64,000 bases of DNA from Thauera sp. 28 (GTDB lineage: Bacteria; Pseudomonadota; Gammaproteobacteria; Burkholderiales; Rhodocyclaceae), in the NCBI RefSeq assembly GCF_000310145.2, contig NZ_AMXA01000008.1, positions 84,966 through 148,965 on the forward strand, written 5' to 3'. Positions 24,732 through 36,584 of the stretch are shown here, one piece after another. How positions within the stretch are numbered: the stretch's first letter is position 1; each line of letters starts with the position of its first letter. The notes beneath the pieces are model-generated. The model was not told where the DNA came from. It made no database searches and worked only from the letters and a program-made list of their open reading frames with translations. Made by a program: the position numbers and the translations under genes.

Positions 24732-26777
24732 TCAGGGCTCCATCCTGCGTTCGCCCGCAATCTCGGGGTAACGTACGTAGTCCACCAGGTCCTGAATTTC
24801 CTGCGGCGGCGGCTTGGTCAGCAGGCTCACCACCACGATGGTGACGAAGCCCAGCGGTACGCCGAACACCCCGGCCGAGATCGGATTGATGTCGAACCAA
24901 GCGTTGGCCATCGAGCCGCCGAAGAACGCATGCGTGCGTACGACGTAGAGGAGCGTAACCGACAGGCCGACGAGCATGCCTGCGACCGCACCCGGCCGGT
25001 TTGCGCGTTTCCAGAAAATGCCAAGCACCAGCGCCGGGAAGAAGGCCGAGGCGCCGATCGAGAACGCGAGCCCGACCATGAAGAGGATATTGTCCGGGCG
25101 CAACGAGGCCACCCAGGCAGCGACCACCGCCACCACCAGCAGCTGGGACTTCGAGATCACCAGCCGGCGGTGGGCAGTCGCCTGCGGGTTGACCACCTTG
25201 TAGTACAGGTCATGAGAGAGCGCATTCGATATCGTCAGCAACAGGCCGTCGGCGGTCGACAAGGCTGCCGCCAGGCCCCCTGCGGCGACCAGGCCCGACA
25301 CCACGTAAGGCAAGCCGGCAATCTCGGGCGTCGCGAGCACGATCACGTCGGTATTGATCCGCAACTCTGCGAGCTGCAGGATGCCATCGCCGTTGAGATC
25401 CTCGATCCTGACCAGGCCGACCTTGCCCCAGGACGCCACCCAGTCGGGCAAGATGCTCAGGCTCGAGCCGACCACGTTGTGATAGACCTCCCACTTTGCG
25501 AACACGGCGTAGGCCGGCGCGGTCACGTAGAGCAGGAAGATGAAGAACAGCGACCACATCACCGATCGCCGCGCCTCCATCACCCCCGGCGTCGTGTAGT
25601 AGCGCATCAGGATGTGCGGCAGCGCCGCAGTGCCCACCATCAGCACGAACATCAGGGCGAGGAAGTTGTTGCGCGCCACCCGCGATTCGTGCTCGTCTCC
25701 CCCAGGGTGGGCCTCGGCATGCCGAGGCGGCGGCTTCGAGCGCTCGAGCGCTTCGGCACGCGCACGGGCCCACACCTGCTGGGCCTCGGCGGGGCTGCGC
25801 GGCAGATCGCGCAGCGCCCGCTCGGTGAGCGCAATCTCGCGCGCCGGGGCATCGTTCAGGCGCATGTCGTTGAGACGCTCGATGAGTACGCGGCGCTCGA
25901 TCTCCAGCGACTCCGGCAGCGCCTCCAGCATCGCACTGTAGTTCTGCGCACGCTGGCGGTACATGGCGCGCACCTCGACCTCGGCCGGCGCCTGTAGCAG
26001 GTGATCCTCCTGTGCGCTGATCTGCTGCAGCACCGTCCCATACACTGCCTGCGGAATCGGTATCCCGGTCAGCTTGTAGGACAGGATCACCACCGGAACC
26101 AGATAGGCGATGATCAGGATCACGTACTGCGCAACCTGGGTCCAGGTCACCGCGCGCATCCCCCCCAGGAAGGAACACACCAGGATCCCCGCCAGTCCGA
26201 TGAAGAGCCCGATCTCGAACTCGACGCTGACGAAGCGGCTCGTCACCAGCCCCACCCCATAGATCTGCGCGACCAGATAGACGAAGCTTGCGAGCACCGC
26301 TGCGGCAAGCCCGACCAGGCGAGCGACGTTGCCCTGGTAACGCGCGCCGAGGAAGTCGGGGATCGTGTACTGGCCGAACTTGCGCAGATAGGGGGCGAGC
26401 AGCAAGGCCACGAGCACGAAACCGCCCGTCCACCCGGTCACGAAGGCCAGCCCCTCGAAGCCGCTGAAATAGAGCGTGCCGGCCAGGCCGATGAACGAGG
26501 CCGCGCTCATCCAGTCTGCAGCGGTGGCCATGCCGTTGAACATGGCCGGCACCCGCCGCCCGGCGACGTAGTACTCGGACACGTCGGAGGTCCGGCTCAT
26601 GACGCCAATGCCGGCATAGACGGCAATGGTGACGAACAGGAAGACGTGGCCGATGACCCGCTCGGACAGGCCAAGGTACTCGCCCACCGCAAGCAGGACC
26701 ACGAACAGCGCGAAGGTCCCCGTATACCAGCCGTAGTAACGCCTGAGCTGGCGGTTGAAGCCGGCGTTGCGCCTCAA
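24732..26777 (-). CDS. SLC5-family Na+/solute symporter, VC_2705/ActP type, with EF-hand loop
   Basis: A 681-aa membrane protein of the sodium:solute symporter family, closest in kind to the VC_2705 subfamily and acetate permease ActP. Signature parts are VGEYLGLSERVIGHV, VAGRRVPAMFNGMATAADWMSAASFIG, GFVLVALLLAPYLRKFGQYTIPDFLGARY and AALSTADGLLLTISNALSHDLY. Residues ~250-370 are a charged, probably helical insertion absent from ActP (~549 aa). An extramembrane loop at 460-471 is a canonical EF-hand (DLNGDGILQLAE). The likely start is TTG at 26777, with GGAGG 6 nt upstream. It is the last gene of the acetate module, which supports a carboxylate substrate (inference). Confidence 0.9.
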   Translation of the reverse strand: MRRNAGFNRQLRRYYGWYTGTFALFVVLLAVGEYLGLSERVIGHVFLFVTIAVYAGIGVMSRTSDVSEYYVAGRRVPAMFNGMATAADWMSAASFIGLAGTLYFSGFEGLAFVTGWTGGFVLVALLLAPYLRKFGQYTIPDFLGARYQGNVARLVGLAAAVLASFVYLVAQIYGVGLVTSRFVSVEFEIGLFIGLAGILVCSFLGGMRAVTWTQVAQYVILIIAYLVPVVILSYKLTGIPIPQAVYGTVLQQISAQEDHLLQAPAEVEVRAMYRQRAQNYSAMLEALPESLEIERRVLIERLNDMRLNDAPAREIALTERALRDLPRSPAEAQQVWARARAEALERSKPPPRHAEAHPGGDEHESRVARNNFLALMFVLMVGTAALPHILMRYYTTPGVMEARRSVMWSLFFIFLLYVTAPAYAVFAKWEVYHNVVGSSLSILPDWVASWGKVGLVRIEDLNGDGILQLAELRINTDVIVLATPEIAGLPYVVSGLVAAGGLAAALSTADGLLLTISNALSHDLYYKVVNPQATAHRRLVISKSQLLVVAVVAAWVASLRPDNILFMVGLAFSIGASAFFPALVLGIFWKRANRPGAVAGMLVGLSVTLLYVVRTHAFFGGSMANAWFDINPISAGVFGVPLGFVTIVVVSLLTKPPPQEIQDLVDYVRYPEIAGERRMEP

Positions 26778-26788
26778 TCCGGGCCTCC
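26775..26788 (-). promoter_or_regulatory. Shine-Dalgarno and TTG start of the symporter
   Basis: GGAGG (26788-26784), six bases, then TTG (26777-26775) read into MRRNAGFNRQLRRYYGWY. No ATG occurs nearby in this frame; a GTG at 26807 is in frame but has no such site. This decides the start for TTG. Confidence 0.65.
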
Positions 26789-26811
26789 GCGGGCAAGGCC
26801 GGCACACGCCA

Positions 26812-29070
26812 TCAGTACTTGATCCGCGCGTAGTAGGTCTTCTCGGCGGCCTCGCGCGCCTCACGCAAGGTTCGTATGCCGCGCTCCGCCAGCAGCGGAA
26901 CGAGCTTGAGGAACACTTCTGCGGTCACGATCGCGTCACCCAGCGCAGTATGACGACCGATGATGGTCAGGCCCATGCGCTCGGCAATCGCCTCGAGCCT
27001 GTGCGACTCCTGATTGGGGTGGATCACCGCCGACAGCAACAGCGTGTCGATGACCGGCTGGTCGAACTTCAGCCCCGTCTGCGCCTCCTTGAGCTGCAGG
27101 AAACGCATGTCGAACGCAGCGTTGTGCGCGATCAGCACGGTATCGGCAGCAAACGCGTGGAAGGCCGGCAGTACCTTGTCGACGGTCGGCTGGCCACGCA
27201 ACATGTCCGAGGTGATGCCGTGTATCTTGGCCGATTCGGCCGCAAGCGGACGCTGCGGGTCGATGAGCTGCTCGAACGATTCGCTGCGCAGCAGCTTGCC
27301 GTTGAGGATGCGGGTGGCGCCGATCTGGATGATCTCGTCGCCCTGGGACGGATTCAGGCCGGTGGTCTCGGTGTCGAAGACGGTGTAGGTCAACTCAGAG
27401 AGCAGGCGGTCCTCGAGGCCATGGGATCGGTCAGACCAGGCAAAGAGGTCGAAATCGTAGTACTCCGGCCGGCTCTCGCCACGCAGGTAGTTGTCGACGA
27501 CTGCCGCTTCCTGCGGCGTGGCCGCGGGCAGCACAATGCGGAAGAACGCGCGGTGACGCACCTTCTCGCGCTCGAGCCACATCTCGCCATCATGCCGGTC
27601 GATGACGTCGCGCACCGTGAGCGGACTGCTTTCGCCCTCGATCTGCATCGGTTCGAGTTCCCAGCTCATCACCGTCTCGGTGCTCATGGCCTGGCCTTGC
27701 CAGATGAGGTCAAGATGCAGCAGCCGCCCTGCGCCGCTGAGCCGGAAACGGATTTCTCGCACTTCGAATTCGTCGGACAGGCGGCTCGCCAGATATGTGA
27801 TTGCCTGCATGAGCGAGAAGCTGTCGACCTTCATCCACAGCGACTCGTCGACCTCCTCGAGCTTGGTGCGCAGCGAAATGCGGCTCTCGATGCGCCTCTG
27901 CACCGCCGAGATCAGGTCGGCGCCGAGCATCTCCTCCAACGGCCAGCGCGCCTTGAGCGAGTCGGCAAACTCGTTTGCGGTCTGGTTGAGACGGCTTCCC
28001 ATTGCCTCGACCTCGTCGCGGATCACACCACGGAAGCGCTGGCGCATCTCGTCGGGCAAATCGGCATAGTCGAGCATCTCGGCCGCCGCGCGCACGTTCG
28101 CCAGCGAGGCGCGATTGCCTTCGGTCAGCGAATGCAGCATCTGATCGCGACGCGACTCGGTCTCGAAGTTGCGCGTGATGTTGTCGAGCATGAGGATGAA
28201 GCCGGTCAGTGTGCGTTCGGGCGCAACGGCCGGCTCGCTGTCCGCCGCTTCGGCTGCGGCACTGCCTTGCGTCGGCTCGACCACCGCCACTGCATCGGCC
28301 GCGGCATCGCTGCGCGGGGGGGCGATCACCGACAGCACCGGGGCCATCTGCACGCGCAGCAGTTGCCCCGCCTTGGTGGTGGTGACGAAATTGGCCTGCG
28401 GCTGCGCAACACCGCGGCGCAGGCGCTGCTGGATGGTGTCGAGCGCGTGCGCAATGAGGTTGCGCTCGAATACGCCGTAGATCGATCGCCCAAGGCCGAT
28501 CAGCTCACCGCCACCGGCCACAGCCGGCGCATCCGAGAGCGCCCTGAACTGCGTGCGCGCACGGTTGTTGTAGAGCAGGATACGGCCATCGAGATTGCAC
28601 ACGACCACACTCTGCGTGAGCTCGGACATGAGTGCCGCCAGGCGGTTCTTCTCGAGCTCGACGGACTCCTTGGCGCGCGTGATCTGCGCCTCGACGTCGG
28701 TCAGCAACTCGTCACGCTGGGTGGCAAGCTCGTTGGCGGCGACTGCAAGCGCCTGCACTTCGGGCGGCCCGTCGGGCTGCACTCGAAAGCCACGATTGGC
28801 TCCCAGCATCAGGCGCAGGTGTTCCGACATGCGCAGCAGGCCCTGCACGTACTGCCGAAACAGCGCGCGCACCACACCCACGCCGGCCGCAAAGCCCAGC
28901 GCCGTGAGCATCGTCCCCAGGGTCAGGTGGGGGGCGATCACCTGGATCAGCTGCTGGCGTCCCTCGTCCTGTGTCTCAACCCAGATGATCAGCGCTGTCA
29001 GCAGAAAAGGGCCGGTCATGAGCAGGAACAGCACGATCACCGCGAGTATGAAACGCGTACGTGCCTGCAT
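26812..29070 (-). CDS. Membrane PAS / degenerate histidine-kinase protein fused to a DEDDh 3'-5' exonuclease
   Basis: A 752-aa protein. Two N-terminal membrane helices (about 7-30 and 50-70) lead into a HAMP-like linker and coiled coil. A PAS domain (~145-300) follows, then a HisKA-like helix pair in which the phospho-acceptor His is replaced by Glu317 (SLTEGNRASL aligns with SVTHELRTPL of the kinase two genes upstream). An HATPase-like region has lost its N and G boxes. Residues ~560-752 are a complete DnaQ-type exonuclease: Asp566, Glu568 (FDTETTG), Asp654 (HNAAFD), His707 and Asp712 (RHTALGDA). The exonuclease looks active and the kinase does not. The substrate is unknown. It follows the receiver gene by 3 bp. 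Confidence 0.88.
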   Translation of the reverse strand: MQARTRFILAVIVLFLLMTGPFLLTALIIWVETQDEGRQQLIQVIAPHLTLGTMLTALGFAAGVGVVRALFRQYVQGLLRMSEHLRLMLGANRGFRVQPDGPPEVQALAVAANELATQRDELLTDVEAQITRAKESVELEKNRLAALMSELTQSVVVCNLDGRILLYNNRARTQFRALSDAPAVAGGGELIGLGRSIYGVFERNLIAHALDTIQQRLRRGVAQPQANFVTTTKAGQLLRVQMAPVLSVIAPPRSDAAADAVAVVEPTQGSAAAEAADSEPAVAPERTLTGFILMLDNITRNFETESRRDQMLHSLTEGNRASLANVRAAAEMLDYADLPDEMRQRFRGVIRDEVEAMGSRLNQTANEFADSLKARWPLEEMLGADLISAVQRRIESRISLRTKLEEVDESLWMKVDSFSLMQAITYLASRLSDEFEVREIRFRLSGAGRLLHLDLIWQGQAMSTETVMSWELEPMQIEGESSPLTVRDVIDRHDGEMWLEREKVRHRAFFRIVLPAATPQEAAVVDNYLRGESRPEYYDFDLFAWSDRSHGLEDRLLSELTYTVFDTETTGLNPSQGDEIIQIGATRILNGKLLRSESFEQLIDPQRPLAAESAKIHGITSDMLRGQPTVDKVLPAFHAFAADTVLIAHNAAFDMRFLQLKEAQTGLKFDQPVIDTLLLSAVIHPNQESHRLEAIAERMGLTIIGRHTALGDAIVTAEVFLKLVPLLAERGIRTLREAREAAEKTYYARIKY

Positions 29071-29073
29071 CGA

Positions 29074-29442
29074 TCAGCCCTCCAGCAGGCTGCGTACCTT
29101 TTCCACCAGCTCCTTGGTGGAAAAGGGCTTGGTCATGTAGGCGTCTGCCCCCAGGGCGAGGCCCTTGGCAACTTCGGTGTCGCGCCCCTTCGCGGTCAGC
29201 ATCAGGATGCGCACCGACGCCAGCGCCGGATCAGCCTTGATTTCCTGGCAAACCTCGAAACCACTCTTCTTGGGCATCATCACATCGAGCAGGACCAGAT
29301 CAGGCTGGTCGGCACGGATGCGCTGCACGGCTTCCTCACCGTCATTGGCGATCGCCACCTCGAAGCCTTCGCGCTTCATGAGGAACTCGAGCGAAATGAC
29401 GATGTTCTGCTCATCGTCGGCAATCAATATTCTCTTGTTCAT
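29074..29442 (-). CDS. Single-domain response regulator (receiver only)
   Basis: A 122-aa CheY-like receiver with no output domain. The acidic pocket is Asp9/Asp10, the phosphorylation site Asp53 (LLDVMMPKKSG), the switch Thr83 (MLTAKG) and the conserved Lys105 (MTKPF). It lies 18 bp after the SLC5-kinase gene and 3 bp before the pseudo-kinase-exonuclease, so it is the obvious partner of both (inference). In the Pseudomonas/Vibrio CrbSR system the cognate regulator CrbR carries a LuxR-type DNA-binding domain. This one does not, so it may pass the signal on by protein contact or phosphotransfer. Confidence 0.95.
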   Translation of the reverse strand: MNKRILIADDEQNIVISLEFLMKREGFEVAIANDGEEAVQRIRADQPDLVLLDVMMPKKSGFEVCQEIKADPALASVRILMLTAKGRDTEVAKGLALGADAYMTKPFSTKELVEKVRSLLEG

Positions 29443-29460
29443 TCAGACTCCTCCCCGCCA

Positions 29461-32217
<2,757 letters not shown>

Positions 32218-32230
32218 CGCGCCCTCCCCA

Positions 32231-32428
32231 TCAGCGCGCGCCCCGCTCGACGATCCAGGCCACCGCGACGATCAGCGCAAGCCATGTGCCGAACAGGTAG
32301 ACGTGCAGCAACGGCAGTCCGAACAGGCTCAACTGCCGGTCGAACAAGGACAGGATCGGATAATTGAGCAACAGCATGCCGGCGATGAACACGGCCACCA
32401 GGCGCTGCCCGGCCAGTCCCTTGCGCAT
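32231..32428 (-). CDS. Small two-helix membrane protein beside the SLC5 kinase
   Basis: A 65-aa protein with two hydrophobic helices (about 9-25 and 38-60) joined by a short loop (FDRQLSLFGLPLLHVYLF) and ending in ERGAR. GGGAGG lies 5 nt before the ATG at 32428; a second ATG at 32431 is only 2 nt away and less likely. It precedes the SLC5-kinase by 13 bp. Small accessory subunits of this size (DUF485, DUF4212 and similar) often accompany SLC5 transporters. I do not recognise the exact family, so a partner role is inferred from position and topology. Confidence 0.75.
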   Translation of the reverse strand: MRKGLAGQRLVAVFIAGMLLLNYPILSLFDRQLSLFGLPLLHVYLFGTWLALIVAVAWIVERGAR

Positions 32429-32592
32429 CATGACCTCCCATGATGTCGGCCCTGCCACAATGGCGAACGCGCCGCCCCGCTCTTGCAGGCGGGGTCGGCG
32501 CTTCGCACGATCAGGAAGCACGCATTGCGCGTGCCCGGTCTCCCCCCATGTGCCCGGATACGTGCCCGGGCCTCCCCCTGTCGTTCATTGGC

Positions 32593-32614
32593 GGCCGGAC
32601 CCGCAGGCCCGGCC
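32593..32614 (-). terminator. GC-rich hairpin after acs
   Basis: GGCCGG (32593-32598) and CCGGCC (32609-32614) form a perfect stem with a 10-nt loop, 9 bp beyond the acs stop. No T-tract follows on the minus strand, so termination strength is doubtful. Nothing else of note is seen in the 194-bp gap before the small membrane-protein gene. Confidence 0.35.
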
Positions 32615-32622
32615 GTGTCGGA

Positions 32623-34587
<1,965 letters not shown>

Positions 34588-34783
34588 GCTCACCTCTCCT
34601 CAACTGTTCAAATGGTTGAAGCTGACCCTTTGCGGGTCCTCGACTGGTTGGTTCCAGTCTTGAAATCGGTTGCTGTAGCCGCTGACTCGGCTGCTGCCGG
34701 ATCGCAGGCATTTAAGAGCTTGTATCTTACACAGGACTTACACAGGGCCAACAAGGCTCCGAACCGACGCTGCGCGCGCTCGG

Positions 34784-34792
34784 TGCTAGAAT
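34784..34792 (+). promoter_or_regulatory. Extended -10 promoter for the fumarase gene
   Basis: TGCTAGAAT (TGn plus TAGAAT) is 70 bp before the fumarase ATG and is followed by a GC-rich discriminator. No good -35 is seen. The rest of the 275-bp acs/fumarase gap shows no clear operator. Confidence 0.45.
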
Positions 34793-34862
34793 CCCGCGGT
34801 TGATCGAATACTGCGATCCAACTGCGCCATTCTGCCCCCATGCCATCCGGAGACCAAGCGTC

Positions 34863-36395
34863 ATGACGATTATTCGCGAAGAAGACCTCATTCAGTCGAT
34901 TGCGGATGCGTTCCAGTACATCAGCTACTACCACCCGCTCGACTACATCCAGGCCCTCGGCGAAGCCTACGAGCGCGAGGAAAGCCCGGCCGCGAAGGAC
35001 GCCATCGCACAGATCCTCACCAATTCTCGCATGGCTGCCGAAGGCCATCGCCCGATCTGTCAGGATACCGGCATTGCCGTGGTCTTTCTCAAGGTCGGCA
35101 TGAATGTGCAGTGGGACGCAAGGATGAGCGTCCAGGAGATGATCAACGAGGGCGTGCGCCGCGCCTATAACAGCCCCGACAACATGCTGCGCGCGTCGGT
35201 GCTGCTCGACCCGGCCGGCAAGCGCCAGAACAGCAAGGACAACACCCCGGCGGTGGTGCACTACGAGATCGTCCCCGGCGACGATGTCGAGGTCATCTGT
35301 GCGGCCAAGGGCGGCGGCTCCGAGAACAAGTCGAAGATGGTGATGCTCAACCCGTCGGATTCGATCGTGGACTGGGTCATCAAGACCGTACCGACCATGG
35401 GCGCCGGCTGGTGTCCACCGGGCATCCTTGGCATCGGCATCGGCGGCACGCCCGAGAAGGCCATGCTGCTGGCCAAGGAATCGCTCATGGAGCCGGTGAA
35501 CATCCACGAACTGCGCGAGAAGGCCGCCTCGGGCGCCAAGCTGAGCCGGGTGGAGGAACTGCGCCTCGAGTTGATGGACAAGGTCAACGCGCTCGGCATC
35601 GGCGCCCAGGGCCTGGGCGGTCTGACCACCGTGCTCGACGTCAAGATCATGGACTACCCGACCCACGCCGCGTCGCTGCCGGTTGCCATGATTCCCAACT
35701 GTGCCGCTACCCGCCACGTGCACTTCCATCTCGACGGCTCCGGCCCGGCCCACCTGCCGACGCCCAGGCTGGAGGACTGGCCCCAGGTCACCTGGAAGGC
35801 CGACACCAACGTCGCCACCCGCGTGAACCTCGACACCCTCACCAAGGAAGAGGTCGCCTCGTGGAAGCCGGGCCAGATCCTGCTGCTCAACGGCAAGATG
35901 CTCACCGGCCGCGATGCTGCGCACAAGCGCATCGCCGACATGCTGGAAAAGGGCGAAAAGCTGCCGGTCGACTTCACCAACCGCGTCATCTACTACGTTG
36001 GCCCGGTCGACCCGGTGCGCGACGAAGTCGTCGGCCCCGCCGGCCCCACCACGGCCACCCGCATGGACAAGTTCACCCGCATGATGCTCGAGAAGACCGG
36101 GCTCATCTCGATGATCGGCAAGTCCGAGCGCGGCCCGGTCGCCATCGAGGCCATCAAGGACAACAGGTCGGCCTATCTGATGGCGGTCGGCGGCGCGGCC
36201 TACCTGGTATCCAAGGCGATCAAGGAAGCGAAGGTCGTCGGTTTCGAAGACCTCGGCATGGAAGCGATCTACGAATTCACCGTGCAGGACATGCCGGTGA
36301 CGGTCGCGGTCGACGCCAATGGCACCAGTGTGCATAACACCGGCCCGAAGGAATGGCAGGCCCGGATCGGCAAGATCCCGCTCGCTGTCGCCTGA
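34863..36395 (+). CDS. Fumarate hydratase, class I (iron-sulfur)
   Basis: A 510-aa class I fumarase (FumA/FumB type), a [4Fe-4S] enzyme interconverting fumarate and malate. The start at 34863 (MTIIREEDLIQSI) suits the family; the upstream in-frame ATG at 34800 adds a non-family stretch. Cluster ligands are probably the Cys residues in ICQDTG, NCAATRHVH and WCPPGILG; the C-terminal domain contains GPTTATRMDKFT. Being oxygen-labile, it often coexists with a class II enzyme. It stands divergent to acs, next to TCA-linked and gluconeogenic genes. Confidence 0.95.
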   Translation: MTIIREEDLIQSIADAFQYISYYHPLDYIQALGEAYEREESPAAKDAIAQILTNSRMAAEGHRPICQDTGIAVVFLKVGMNVQWDARMSVQEMINEGVRRAYNSPDNMLRASVLLDPAGKRQNSKDNTPAVVHYEIVPGDDVEVICAAKGGGSENKSKMVMLNPSDSIVDWVIKTVPTMGAGWCPPGILGIGIGGTPEKAMLLAKESLMEPVNIHELREKAASGAKLSRVEELRLELMDKVNALGIGAQGLGGLTTVLDVKIMDYPTHAASLPVAMIPNCAATRHVHFHLDGSGPAHLPTPRLEDWPQVTWKADTNVATRVNLDTLTKEEVASWKPGQILLLNGKMLTGRDAAHKRIADMLEKGEKLPVDFTNRVIYYVGPVDPVRDEVVGPAGPTTATRMDKFTRMMLEKTGLISMIGKSERGPVAIEAIKDNRSAYLMAVGGAAYLVSKAIKEAKVVGFEDLGMEAIYEFTVQDMPVTVAVDANGTSVHNTGPKEWQARIGKIPLAVA

Positions 36396-36430
36396 GATCG
36401 CCTCACACCCTGCTCGGGGTAATCGCAAGG

Positions 36431-36462
36431 GCCACCGCCTGGACGTTGAGGCAGGCGGTGGC
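36431..36462 (+). terminator. Hairpin downstream of the fumarase gene
   Basis: A perfect 10-bp stem, GCCACCGCCT (36431-36440) with AGGCGGTGGC (36453-36462), lies 35 bp after the fumarase stop. There is no T-tract, so it may be a weak terminator or an mRNA-end stabiliser. Confidence 0.45.
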
Positions 36463-36469
36463 CAGGAAA

Positions 36470-36546
36470 CCTCGCGGCTGGCGCAGCTCCCACGGGGCAA
36501 CGAAGCGCCTTGGGCTTGCTGTAGGAGCGGCGCCAGCCGCGAGCCT
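36470..36546. repeat. REP-like inverted pair
   Basis: A right-arm sequence starting CCTCGCGGCTGGCGC at 36470 is followed by the left arm GTAGGAGCGGCGCCAGCCGCGAG ending near 36543. The two can fold together. The left arm matches the units at 63775-64000 nearly exactly. The site lies between convergent genes, typical of REP elements. Confidence 0.8.
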
Positions 36547-36584
36547 CTGTAAGCGCCCGCGTGCATCGCAGTCGCGCATCGATC

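Noticed and set aside
36396..36584. Small RNA gene in the fumarase/GGDEF gap
   Set aside because: The structure is explained by one hairpin and a REP-like pair; no promoter or separate terminator is visible.
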